Shown here: piece by piece, positions 54,991 through 63,771 of the stretch
Position numbering within the stretch: the stretch's first letter is position 1
How the letters are laid out: each line of letters opens with the position of its first letter
From: Chitinophaga oryziterrae
GTDB lineage: Bacteria; Bacteroidota; Bacteroidia; Chitinophagales; Chitinophagaceae
DNA: 64,000 nucleotides
Assembly (NCBI RefSeq): GCF_009758125.1
Contig: NZ_WRXO01000007.1
Coordinates: 62,001 to 126,000, forward strand
Reading direction: 5' to 3'
The notes under the pieces: generated by a model
Database searches by the model: none
Told to the model about the DNA's origin: nothing
Seen by the model: the letters and a program-made list of their open reading frames with translations, nothing else
Program-made: the position numbers and the translations under genes

Positions 54991-55149
54991 TTAGTTGGTT
55001 ATTGCTCTGAAGATCCTGTTCGTATAAGAAGAATCAACATTTCCTGCAAACACCATGATCCCTGCTTTCTTAGTGCCATTGGCTGGCTGCCAGGCGGCAG
55101 CCGTAATGGCTGAGGAATACTTGTTACCCCAATTTACTTTATTCTTTGC
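54991..55149 (-). pseudogene. C-terminal remnant of a lost exported protein gene
   Basis: The minus-strand frame codes 52 residues without a start codon, running from an in-frame stop (55150-55152) to a TAA at 54991-54993 (ends with GNVDSSYTNRIFRAITN). The sequence looks like real protein, with Trp, Gly and aromatic residues well placed, and it is followed by a perfect terminator. The 5' part is gone. The family cannot be named from this piece; a glycoside hydrolase-like protein is possible. Confidence 0.5.
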
Positions 55150-55809
55150 TTAATCGCATTGATTATTTCAATCATTTAATTGCTGTTGGCAGTCAGTTTG
55201 GTTTTCATTGATAACCAGGAAAGTTCACGCAACCAGGAGCCCGGTTTGTAAAATTTATCCCGTAATAAAATCGTCATCAGGATTGATATAGTGCCGTAAC
55301 GAAGTAAAAAGTTATGTGGCTTATAACTCTTTTGTGATAGCCAACTTGTAGTGTCAATCAAAAATAATATACCTATTGCATTCATGGCAGAAACAGTGTA
55401 TGATCTGTTAATAAATGACATGGCAGGTCCTGAAAAAAAATTCTCTTACAATAGTTGTTTTTTTAAAATTTTAATTATTAAATTTAGAATTACCATTTAA
55501 TGAACCCAAATCCCGGAAGCTTATGAGGACTCGGTTTCTCCCTTTTGTTGCACGACCCTCCGTGCAGCATACCATACACAGTTACTTTGTAATGATCATT
55601 CCGGATCGGCCTTTCCAGTGTTCCCGTTTTGCATAAGAAGTTATAATTGTTAATCGTATAATAACCAAAGAGAATGAACGGTATTTTAAATGTTATCCGG
55701 CGCCAATCTATAGAGGAAGTACAAGGGAATCAATTAATGAATTGAATACAAATTTTTTATAGGGAAGGGATTTGTAAGGAGCGTTTTTTTACATATAGAT
55801 TGGTTACCC

Positions 55810-58191
55810 ATGAGAATCTTGCCAGCTATCTTTGTTTGTGTATTATCAGTATTAAATGCTTCAGCCCAAATCTCCCTGAATGGGAAGATCACTGATGAAG
55901 ATGGTCAGCCAATAGCTTTCGCTACGATTACCCTTAGCGGGGGAAACATTAAATCTGTTGCTGTTTTAGCAGACAGCCTGGGTGTTTTCAGATTCCAACA
56001 TATTATTGCCGGTCAGTACCAGGCTCAGTTCAGTCATATCAACTATATACAGCAGCAGTTCCTGTTGTCCGCTTTCCACGACACGATTGTTAAAGTGATA
56101 ATGAGGCCAAAGGCCAGTCAGCTGAAAGAGGTAAAAGTGACTGGTAACAAGCCTCTTTTCGAGAGAAAAATTGACCGGTTTGTGTTCAATGTGGAGAACA
56201 GCCTGGCTGCGGAAAGGGGAGACGCGCTTGATGTACTGTCTGTAACGCCCGCCGTGAGCGTGCAGAATGAGAGTGTGGGAATAGCTGGTAAAGGTGGAGT
56301 GTCCTTTATGATAAACGGGAAAATGGTCCAGTTTTCCGGAACAGATCTGGTCAGCTATCTCAGGGCGATCCCGTCCGATGCAATAGAAAAAATAGAAGTA
56401 ATAACCAGCCCCCCGGCACAGTACAGTGCCGAAGGGAATTCCGGGATCATTAACATAGTACTGAAGAAGAACAGGTCGGATTTCTGGAGTAGCACATTAC
56501 GCTCATCCTATTCCCAGAGTACTTATCCTACAGGGACTGCCGGCGTTAACTTCGACTACAAAAAGCAGCAGTTGTCCCTCTCGGCCGGCGCGAATTACAC
56601 AAACGGTTCCAATGCGGCAATAGAACGGCCGCTGGTTGAGTATACCGATCAGACATGGTACGGATATAGCAGCCGGCGTGATTATTCAGAGAACTATAAT
56701 GCAAGACTGTTAGCAGATTACGATATAAGCTCCAGGTGGAATATCGGTACACAGGTATTTTATAGCCGGAGCATGCCGCATAGCGTGGATAATAGTATTA
56801 CCAATATTACCTCTGCTGGGAGTACACGGATCGATTCAATGCTGTTTGGAAGCGGCCGATCTACCAGGGATGGGTATAACCTGTCCGTGAATGCCAACAC
56901 TACCTATAAGCTGGATAGTAACGGCGCCAGGCTTATGCTGGACTTTGACTACTATTCCAGCGAAAGGGACAATGACCGGATCTTTACTTCGAATAGTTAC
57001 GACAGCGCCTATCATTTCTTCCGGGGATCAAACTGGTATTCGAGTAATCTGGGACAAAATACATTTGACAATTATTCTATTAATCTTGACATAGCACATA
57101 GGATCGGGTCGCTGAACGTAAACTACGGCGCACGGTATCTGGCATCCAGGAGCGTAAATAACCTGAATTCGTATGCTTCTCTGGCCGACACCAATATCCT
57201 TTTCCGGAATAACGACCAGTTTGTATTTGACGAATCAACAGGAGCGGTTTTCGCATCTGCTGATAAAAGCCTGACAGAGAAGATAGAAGCCAGGATCGGA
57301 TTAAGGGCGGAACTTACTCACACAAAAGGGGTGTCAAATACGCTGCAGGAAACTTACAGGAACGATTATTTTAACCTGTTCCCCACGTTCTACATTTCGT
57401 ACAGGCATGACGACAACAATACCTTTTCTTTTAACTATGGAAGGAGAATAGAACGGCCTTCTTACCAGAGTTTAAATCCTTTTGCGCGTTATATAAACCG
57501 TAATTATTACAGCGTGGGAAACCCTTTCCTCCTGCCATCTTTCGTGAATAACCTGGAGTTTAACTACGACCATAAGGATTTCCTGGGTGTGTCTTCCTAT
57601 TTGTCGTTCAGTTCGAACGTGGCCGCGCAGATCGCTATCCCTGATGCCATCACAAAGCTGGTTGTGGATACGATGCAGAATTCATATGATGCGTTCAACG
57701 CCGGAGTGAACATTTTCTATATTTTCAAAAAGATAAAATGGCTGGAGAGTATTAACCAGCTGACAGTTTTTTATCAGAACATTGATCAGAAGGTGGCGTT
57801 CCTGCCACAGAAAGAAAATGGAGTAGCGTTTTCTTTCAATATGGACAATACTATTAAGATCAGCCGGAACCTGTCTGCCCAGGCGGGAATCTGGTATGCA
57901 GCCCCGCAATTTATGGGTATTTATAAACAGTCGGACCGCTATAACCTGACAGGGGGGCTTCGCTGGAAATTATGGAAAAGTAAAGCTTCCCTGAGCCTCA
58001 CGGTAAATGACATGCTGAAAAGGTCGCAGGCCAGGCTCTCTTCCACTGTGGGCGGGGTGATCCAGCACTATAATAACTACTATGATTCAAGGTACTTCAG
58101 AGTCGCATTTCAATATAAGTTCGGTAACCAAAAAATAAACACCAAACAAAGGGACTTCAGGAACGAAGATGAGAAACAACGGTCAAGATAG
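55810..58191 (+). CDS. TonB-dependent receptor of the peptide locus
   Basis: This 793-residue outer-membrane protein has a signal peptide (ILPAIFVCVLSVLNASAQ), a carboxypeptidase-like beta domain at 22-100 (LNGKITDEDGQPIAFATITL), and a plug-like region (LKEVKVTGNKPLFERKIDRF, GKGGVSFMINGKMVQFSG, IEKIEVITSPPAQYSAEGNS). A barrel of the OMP_b-brl_3 kind follows, and the chain ends in a basic tail (DEKQRSR) rather than Phe. It lies 153 bases before the peptide precursor gene on the same strand. It may take up or release the modified peptide, or give self-recognition; this is inference. Confidence 0.88.
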   Translation: MRILPAIFVCVLSVLNASAQISLNGKITDEDGQPIAFATITLSGGNIKSVAVLADSLGVFRFQHIIAGQYQAQFSHINYIQQQFLLSAFHDTIVKVIMRPKASQLKEVKVTGNKPLFERKIDRFVFNVENSLAAERGDALDVLSVTPAVSVQNESVGIAGKGGVSFMINGKMVQFSGTDLVSYLRAIPSDAIEKIEVITSPPAQYSAEGNSGIINIVLKKNRSDFWSSTLRSSYSQSTYPTGTAGVNFDYKKQQLSLSAGANYTNGSNAAIERPLVEYTDQTWYGYSSRRDYSENYNARLLADYDISSRWNIGTQVFYSRSMPHSVDNSITNITSAGSTRIDSMLFGSGRSTRDGYNLSVNANTTYKLDSNGARLMLDFDYYSSERDNDRIFTSNSYDSAYHFFRGSNWYSSNLGQNTFDNYSINLDIAHRIGSLNVNYGARYLASRSVNNLNSYASLADTNILFRNNDQFVFDESTGAVFASADKSLTEKIEARIGLRAELTHTKGVSNTLQETYRNDYFNLFPTFYISYRHDDNNTFSFNYGRRIERPSYQSLNPFARYINRNYYSVGNPFLLPSFVNNLEFNYDHKDFLGVSSYLSFSSNVAAQIAIPDAITKLVVDTMQNSYDAFNAGVNIFYIFKKIKWLESINQLTVFYQNIDQKVAFLPQKENGVAFSFNMDNTIKISRNLSAQAGIWYAAPQFMGIYKQSDRYNLTGGLRWKLWKSKASLSLTVNDMLKRSQARLSSTVGGVIQHYNNYYDSRYFRVAFQYKFGNQKINTKQRDFRNEDEKQRSR

Positions 58192-58344
58192 TTCCTTGTT
58201 TCGTGTTGTTCAATATTCTAAGATTTTCAGTAAACATTGGCCAAACGTTCATTGAACCTCAGCATGGGAGCTACTATGCCATTCAATAATAGCTTAACAA
58301 TGTAAAACTTTAGCTGATTAATTACCTCAAAATTAAATTCAAGT

Positions 58345-58560
58345 ATGAGATCCCAGAATTTAAAAATGGCCCTGCAAAAATTCAATGAGGCCAATGACAG
58401 CTCCCAGGAAGATCAGGGCTTTGAAGTCCTTAATTTCCAGGAAGCCTCCCTTGCCAGAGGTGGTGTATTGGATTGTACATGTAACAATGGAAGTTCGTAT
58501 ACCAAGCCGACGCAAACAAATTGCACCTGTAATAGTGGTAGCAGTTATGCAGCTGCATAG
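58345..58560 (+). CDS. RiPP precursor peptide with two CTCNxGSSY repeats
   Basis: The 71-residue peptide has a leader of 40 residues rich in Asn, Gln, Glu and Leu that ends in FQEASLARGG, a double-glycine cleavage site for a C39 peptidase. The predicted core is residues 41-71. It contains two copies of C-T-C-N-(N/S)-G-S-S-Y (44-52 and 60-68) spaced 16 residues apart by TKPTQTN, and ends in three Ala. All four cysteines are in the core. The gene stands directly before a radical SAM/SPASM maturase gene, and a C39-ABC exporter is encoded in the same locus. The final structure is unknown; thioether or aromatic crosslinks are both possible. Confidence 0.85.
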   Translation: MRSQNLKMALQKFNEANDSSQEDQGFEVLNFQEASLARGGVLDCTCNNGSSYTKPTQTNCTCNSGSSYAAA

Positions 58561-58588
58561 AGGTAGTGAGATTATTATTAAACTAGCG

Positions 58589-58621
58589 GGATTACCTTAC
58601 TTGTAAAAAGTAGGGTAATCC
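58589..58621 (+). promoter_or_regulatory. Hairpin between precursor and maturase genes
   Basis: GGATTACCTTAC (58589-58600) pairs with GTAGGGTAATCC (58610-58621) in a 12-bp stem with one G-T pair and a 9-base loop. No T run follows, so it is more likely a processing site or partial terminator that lets the precursor be made in excess over the enzymes. Confidence 0.6.
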
Positions 58622-58638
58622 TCCCCAAAAATTATGCT

Positions 58639-60003
58639 ATGAAGTTTAAATTATCGAAGTACATCGCTGCTACAGAGCCGCTTAATCCCGAAAGCAGGAA
58701 CAAGGAACGGATACTCTTTTCCACACGTACGGGAATTTCCATGCTGATCTCAGAATCTTTCTATTCAACGCTCCAGCATGGTGAATTTGATAAGATCGAT
58801 CTTCCAAGGCTGACAAAGCTGATGGATTATGAACTTATAGTGCCGGAAGAGACGGATGAGTTCCAGGAAATAATAGCGATCAACCGTCTTGGGGTAAAAG
58901 ATACCAGGGGAATAGCCATGACGATACAGGCGACTGCGAATTGCCAGCTTGGCTGCTTTTATTGTGGCCAGTCGCACACCAAACACGTCATGTCCGAGGA
59001 GATCCAGGAAAAGCTCATGGATAGATTGAATTATTTACTGGCGGAGAAAAAAGACGCTGATGGAATGAGCGTTACCTGGTATGGAGGGGAACCCTTAATG
59101 GCATATTCGACTATTTTAAACCTGAGCAACAGGATAATCGCTTTAGCCAGGGAGCGGAAAATTCCGTATAGTTCAAATATGATCACGAATGGACTGAGCT
59201 TAAAAAAGGATATTTTCAGGGAACTCTATCTGAACCATCACGTTCACAGGTTCCAGATAACAGTTGATACAACAAAGGAGCATCATGATAAAAGAAGGAT
59301 CACCAAAGGCGGGACTGAAACTTTTGATATCATTATGAATAATATCCTGGAAATAACCAGCGAAGATTATTATACGGCAAAAGTGAAACGCCCCATTTTT
59401 GTCCGGATGAATATTGATGTCACCAATTATCAGGACGTGACCTCCTTCATCGACCGGCTATGCGATCTGGGCCTGAAAGATAAAGTGGACCTCGGGTTCT
59501 CGCCATTGAACAACTGGGGGGAAAAAACAGCAGGGGATGATGTTGGCCTGGACGTAATGACATTTGCCGAATGGGAGATCGAATGGTTCATGTATGCATA
59601 TAAAAAGGGCTTCAATATTGATTATATACTGCCCCAACGGAACTTTGCTACGTGTATGGTCGTGGATGAGCATAGCGAGGTGTATGACGCTTATGGTAAC
59701 ATTACTCCCTGTTATGAGTTCCCATATACACCTAAATACAACGAAGAGAAATACATCATCGGGAACCTGCTTAAGGAAAGTGACACATACAATCATAAGA
59801 CCGAGGTAAGGGGATGGTATGATGACCTGTCGGAATATAAGGTTCCCAAATGCAGCAAGTGCAACCTGTTCCCCGTCTGTAACGGAGAGTGCCCGAAGAA
59901 ATGGTATAATGGAGAAGGGGAATGCCCTTCAATGAAGGCCAATATGGAAGACAGGCTGGTGCTCCAGTATCTGATGGATAAGTCTAACCTAAAAACCCTT
60001 TGA
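58639..60003 (+). CDS. Radical SAM/SPASM peptide maturase
   Basis: The enzyme has 454 residues. Residues 1-90 are a small domain (ILFSTRTGISMLISE, RLTKLMDYELIVPEE) of the type that may bind the leader peptide. The radical SAM core follows with CQLGCFYC (Cx3Cx2C) near residue 102 and WYGGEPLM. The C-terminal SPASM region keeps many cysteines (ATCMVV, ITPCYEF, PKCSKCNLFPVCNGECP), enough for one or two auxiliary [4Fe-4S] clusters. Such enzymes make thioether or carbon-carbon bonds in peptides. The gene is directly downstream of the precursor gene. Confidence 0.9.
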   Translation: MKFKLSKYIAATEPLNPESRNKERILFSTRTGISMLISESFYSTLQHGEFDKIDLPRLTKLMDYELIVPEETDEFQEIIAINRLGVKDTRGIAMTIQATANCQLGCFYCGQSHTKHVMSEEIQEKLMDRLNYLLAEKKDADGMSVTWYGGEPLMAYSTILNLSNRIIALARERKIPYSSNMITNGLSLKKDIFRELYLNHHVHRFQITVDTTKEHHDKRRITKGGTETFDIIMNNILEITSEDYYTAKVKRPIFVRMNIDVTNYQDVTSFIDRLCDLGLKDKVDLGFSPLNNWGEKTAGDDVGLDVMTFAEWEIEWFMYAYKKGFNIDYILPQRNFATCMVVDEHSEVYDAYGNITPCYEFPYTPKYNEEKYIIGNLLKESDTYNHKTEVRGWYDDLSEYKVPKCSKCNLFPVCNGECPKKWYNGEGECPSMKANMEDRLVLQYLMDKSNLKTL

Positions 60004-60010
60004 TCAAGCC

Positions 60011-61033
60011 ATGATAAGCTTAAAAGACCTTGTCAGCTATCTGGACGCGGCACCAGCTGAACATAATGAGAATGCCGGGACATCTGCGAAACCAAATACA
60101 GTGGAATATGACAAGGGTCATATTTTCTATGCCGTGCAGGAGTTTGCATCAGATTTCTGCAATGAACGGGTTAAACACGCCTACTTCTACGGTATGCACC
60201 AGAAGTTGCTCAGAGCCTGTCAGAATAAAGATATGAACCTTGCCGGTTACTTCCTTTCAAAGCTGGAGAACAACCCCGTTGTTAAAAATGAGTCGGAAAA
60301 TTTAATTTCCAGGAATACACTGGAAAGTATTATCAACCCTTCGGTAGCTTATTACTACTACGCGGAAGGGAATAATTACCAAAAGGCAGCAGATTATCTG
60401 GCGCTTTCTTTAGAGAACATAGACTACCTGATTGACACCGGGTTCAGGGACGGGATGTACATGAAGATCGAGCAATACCTTAACTCATTCCGGGTGGCTG
60501 TCAGTGCAGGTAATTTTGAGGAGGCCACTTCATATGCAAAGGATGTAATGCTGTACCTCCTTAGCTCCGGCAGGGAGAAATTCCAGTTCCCCTTTTCAGA
60601 AGTGCTCCGATCAGCCGATCAATTAAAAGGGATACTGGATATGTATATTAACGCAATTGTGTTTAAGACCACAGGCATCCCCCTATTAACAGGGAATGGC
60701 GAAGAGGTACTGTTGACGGTATTTTCAGATGGCCCGGCAAGCTACGGTGCGTATGTAGGAGATGAACTTAAAGCAGCGCTGGCTGGTTTTATTAGCGTTC
60801 TCTCCAATGCAGGCCCGGTGACAGCGTCTGAAGAACTTCTTGCCGCTGTTTTTTCCCAAAAAGCACCTGCATCCATTCAGTACTTTGTCCTGAGACGGCT
60901 AATTGACAGCTTTCCGGAAGAAATGTTTTCAGACAGCACAACGCTTGTTAAGCTGGAGGAATATTGCAGGAAAGTTTTACACCTTACGGATCGCCAGATG
61001 GCGAGACTATTGCCAGTAAAGCAAAAAGCATAG
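60011..61033 (+). CDS. Unrecognised helical repeat protein of the peptide locus
   Basis: I do not recognise this 340-residue protein. It has no signal peptide or membrane segment. The middle part reads like TPR-type helices (YYYYAEGNNYQKAADYLALSL, then FRVAVSAGNFEEATSYAKDVM), with Tyr/Ala spacing typical of such repeats. The C-terminal third is mixed. It begins 7 bases after the maturase stop and ends 5 bases before the exporter start, so it is surely part of the operon. A scaffold that brings the precursor, maturases and exporter together is a reasonable guess, but nothing in the sequence proves it. Confidence 0.75.
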   Translation: MISLKDLVSYLDAAPAEHNENAGTSAKPNTVEYDKGHIFYAVQEFASDFCNERVKHAYFYGMHQKLLRACQNKDMNLAGYFLSKLENNPVVKNESENLISRNTLESIINPSVAYYYYAEGNNYQKAADYLALSLENIDYLIDTGFRDGMYMKIEQYLNSFRVAVSAGNFEEATSYAKDVMLYLLSSGREKFQFPFSEVLRSADQLKGILDMYINAIVFKTTGIPLLTGNGEEVLLTVFSDGPASYGAYVGDELKAALAGFISVLSNAGPVTASEELLAAVFSQKAPASIQYFVLRRLIDSFPEEMFSDSTTLVKLEEYCRKVLHLTDRQMARLLPVKQKA

Positions 61034-61038
61034 TTTTT

Positions 61039-63261
61039 ATGATCAAGTTTACGCGGCAGCATGATGCTATGGACTGTGCCCCTACCTGCCTGAAAATGAT
61101 AACAGACCACTACGGGAAGAATTATTCGCTGGAATACCTGAGGGAGTTATGCTTTTTAAGCAGGGAGGGGGTTAGTTTGCTAAGTATTAACGACGCTGCA
61201 ACAGCGCTCGGCTTCCGAACGTTAATGGTGAAGACATCATATGAGAAGCTGGTGAAAGATTGCCCGCTGCCCTGCATACTTCACTGGAATCAGGAACATT
61301 TTGTTCTACTTACGGACATTAAGAAAAAGTCCGGCTGGCTGTCCAGGGCACTAAACCTGTCAGCACCGGAAGACAGGCTGATCGTGGCCGACCCGGCATA
61401 TGGAATAGTGACGCTTGACAAGGAAACCTTTCAGAAAGCATGGGTGTCTACTGCTACCGGAAGAGGTGTGCTGCTGCTGCTGGAGCCAACACCCGACTTT
61501 TACAGTAAGGAGACTGCCGGGAACAGTAAAGGGGGATATGGATTCCTGTTCCGGTATCTTGTTCCTTACAAGCGGTTTATTTTCCAGCTCTTTATCGGAA
61601 TGGTCTGCGCCAGCATTATTTCCCTCATCTTTCCCTTCCTGACGCAGCTGCTTGTTGATACTGGCGTAGCTGAAAAGGATATTTCATTCGTATACATTAT
61701 CCTGCTTTCACAACTGTTCCTGTTTTTTGGGACCACCGCGATAGATTGGATCCGGAGCTGGTTGCTGTTGCATATAAATACCAGGATCAGTCTGAATATC
61801 ATTTCAGACTTCCTGATAAAACTGTTAAAGCTCCCGATAAAATATTTTGATACTAAGGCCGTCGGCGATATTTCCCAGCGGATAACAGACCATCATCGCA
61901 TCGAGAACTTCCTTACAGGGTCGGTGCTCAGCTCTTTTTTTTCTGTCATTAACATCCTCGTTTTTTCATTTATCCTTTCATATTATGATATCAGGATACT
62001 GGCAGTGTTCCTTACGCTGAGTATTATGGGCATCCTTTGGATATTCCTGTTCCAGAAGAAAAGAAAAGAGTTCGATTACAGGAGGTTTGCAAGGAACAGG
62101 GAAAGCCAGGACAAACTGTATGAAATGATCACAGGAATGCAGGAAATCAAGCTATACGGAAGCGAGACTTCCAAGCGATGGGAATGGGAGCAGCTGCAGG
62201 CGAATTATTTTAAGCTGAATGTGAAAGGCCTTGCGCTTGAGCAATACCAGCAATCAGGCCTGATCTTCTTTACACACCTTAAAAATATCCTCGTTACGTT
62301 CATCGCTGCGCAAGGAGTGATCGAAGGACGTCTGACCCTGGGGGCATTGCTAAGCGTGGCCTATATTATAGGGCAGACAAACTCGCCGATAGAGCAGCTC
62401 GTCAACTTCATAAAGGCAGCCCAGGACGCAAAATTAAGTATTGACAGGCTGCAGGAGATAATTAGCAAGGATGAAGAGGAAAAACCCGGATATCACGAGA
62501 TAAAGCCACATGAACTGGTAAATGAGGATATCCATATCAATGATCTGTCTTTTCAATATGAAGGACCTAATTCGCCATTCGTTCTGAAAGATGTTTCCTT
62601 TACAATTCCCAAAGGCAAAATAACGGCAATCGTGGGAACAAGCGGCAGCGGTAAAACTACATTGATGAAACTGTTGCTCAATTTTTACGACCCTGTAAAG
62701 GGAGAGATCCGGATCGGCGATATAGACCTGAAAGATATTTCCCCGAAATCATGGAGAAAATACTGTGGAACTGTTATGCAGGACGGGTATATATTTTACG
62801 ATACGATAGCTCGGAATATTGCCGTTGACGGAAATGAGATCGATGAATCGAAAATGGAAATGGCGGTATATATAGCCAATCTGAAAGAGACCATCAGCCG
62901 TTTTCCTTCAGGTTATACGACTAAGATCGGTGTCTCAGGGCAGGGCATCAGCGGAGGGCAGCGCCAAAGGATACTTATTGCCCGGGCAGTATATAAGAAC
63001 CCGGACTATCTGTTCTTTGATGAGGCTACCAGCAGTCTGGACGCAAATAACGAAAAGGTAATAATGGACAATCTGGACGATTTCTTCAGGGGTAAGACCG
63101 TGGTCGTTATTGCTCACCGGCTTAGCACTGTAAAAAATGCCGACCAGATCATCGTACTGGAGAACGGGAGGATAGCCGAAACAGGAACGCATGATTCTCT
63201 CACAAGTGGAAAAGGGAAATACTTTGAGTTAGTACGAAATCAACTGGAGCTTGGAAAATAA
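61039..63261 (+). CDS. C39 peptidase-containing ABC exporter (PCAT)
   Basis: This 740-residue exporter cuts the leader and moves the peptide across the inner membrane. The C39 peptidase domain at 1-140 has the oxyanion Gln7, catalytic Cys13 (MDCAPTCLKMI), His87 (EHFVLL) and Asp about 118 (VADPAYG). Six membrane helices follow, then an ATPase with Walker A VGTSGSGKTT, signature GISGGQRQR and Walker B YLFFDEATSSLD. The start at 61039 is chosen because it gives the standard peptidase N-terminus; an upstream in-frame ATG lies inside the previous gene. It matches the Gly-Gly leader of the precursor. Confidence 0.93.
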   Translation: MIKFTRQHDAMDCAPTCLKMITDHYGKNYSLEYLRELCFLSREGVSLLSINDAATALGFRTLMVKTSYEKLVKDCPLPCILHWNQEHFVLLTDIKKKSGWLSRALNLSAPEDRLIVADPAYGIVTLDKETFQKAWVSTATGRGVLLLLEPTPDFYSKETAGNSKGGYGFLFRYLVPYKRFIFQLFIGMVCASIISLIFPFLTQLLVDTGVAEKDISFVYIILLSQLFLFFGTTAIDWIRSWLLLHINTRISLNIISDFLIKLLKLPIKYFDTKAVGDISQRITDHHRIENFLTGSVLSSFFSVINILVFSFILSYYDIRILAVFLTLSIMGILWIFLFQKKRKEFDYRRFARNRESQDKLYEMITGMQEIKLYGSETSKRWEWEQLQANYFKLNVKGLALEQYQQSGLIFFTHLKNILVTFIAAQGVIEGRLTLGALLSVAYIIGQTNSPIEQLVNFIKAAQDAKLSIDRLQEIISKDEEEKPGYHEIKPHELVNEDIHINDLSFQYEGPNSPFVLKDVSFTIPKGKITAIVGTSGSGKTTLMKLLLNFYDPVKGEIRIGDIDLKDISPKSWRKYCGTVMQDGYIFYDTIARNIAVDGNEIDESKMEMAVYIANLKETISRFPSGYTTKIGVSGQGISGGQRQRILIARAVYKNPDYLFFDEATSSLDANNEKVIMDNLDDFFRGKTVVVIAHRLSTVKNADQIIVLENGRIAETGTHDSLTSGKGKYFELVRNQLELGK

Positions 63262-63272
63262 AACGCTACGCA

Positions 63273-63758
63273 ATGTCACATTCAAAATATGAGATCAGAA
63301 GCTCGCAGGTGCAGGAAGTTTTGAGCAAACCTCCTGGCTTTATTACCTTATGGGGTAATACCCTGATCTTTTTACTATTGATAGCAGCGCTGCTCTGGGT
63401 CTTTAACTTACAGCTTCAGGTCCGTCAGACCGTTCCCTGCACCATAGAATCTTTGGGTGCGGGGAGTTCCGGAGGCCGGGAAACGATCACTATCGTTTCC
63501 TCCAGTCAGCTGCAGATGCCGAAAGAACGGAAAATTTTGCTGATACTGAACAGGGACGCAGGAATGGAAAAGCCCATTGCGTGTACGGTGGACCGGATGT
63601 GGAGCCAGGAGGGTAACAGTTACCTGTTGATCAGTTATGACAGCCATCTGCTAAAGGAAATGAAAATCGCCAGAAATATGACCGGGAAGATCAAGTTGGA
63701 AACTCCTGGTGCCGAATCGGGGTTTGAGATGCTCAAAAGGAAAATATTATTAAGATAA
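63273..63758 (+). CDS. Short HlyD-like membrane protein
   Basis: This 161-residue protein starts like Bacteroidota HlyD/membrane-fusion proteins: a short cytoplasmic segment (IRSSQVQEVLSKPPGFITLWG) and one membrane helix (TLIFLLLIAALLWVF). The rest is a small beta-rich periplasmic part. A normal fusion protein has about 300-450 residues with a long coiled coil and lipoyl domain; both are missing here. It follows the ABC exporter gene by 11 bases and may help the exporter work without a full periplasmic tube. The kinship is inferred from the N-terminus. Confidence 0.7.
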   Translation: MSHSKYEIRSSQVQEVLSKPPGFITLWGNTLIFLLLIAALLWVFNLQLQVRQTVPCTIESLGAGSSGGRETITIVSSSQLQMPKERKILLILNRDAGMEKPIACTVDRMWSQEGNSYLLISYDSHLLKEMKIARNMTGKIKLETPGAESGFEMLKRKILLR

Positions 63759-63771
63759 AACCAGTTGACAA

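Larger units (their letters stand above)
54904..55809. other. Gene-poor scar region left of the peptide locus
   Basis: These 906 bases hold a terminator (54953-54985), the remnant of a minus-strand gene (54991-55149), and AT-rich sequence with no convincing gene. A short hairpin TGCACG-N6-CGTGCA is at 55549-55566. An 81-codon open frame on the minus strand at 55176-55421 has no recognisable features. The region looks like the remains of a deletion or rearrangement beside the RiPP locus. Confidence 0.5.

Noticed and set aside
55176..55421. 81-codon minus-strand frame in the scar region
   Set aside because: It has no motif, no signal peptide and no neighbour in the same transcript, and its frame does not continue into the remnant at 54991-55149. 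It may be decayed sequence.
55549..55566. TGCACG-N6-CGTGCA hairpin as an insertion sequence end
   Set aside because: No matching partner copy, target duplication or transposase is seen nearby.
60964..61038. Upstream ATG as start of the ABC exporter
   Set aside because: It lies inside the preceding gene and would add 25 residues before the conserved C39 peptidase start; ATG at 61039, 5 bases after the previous stop, fits the family.
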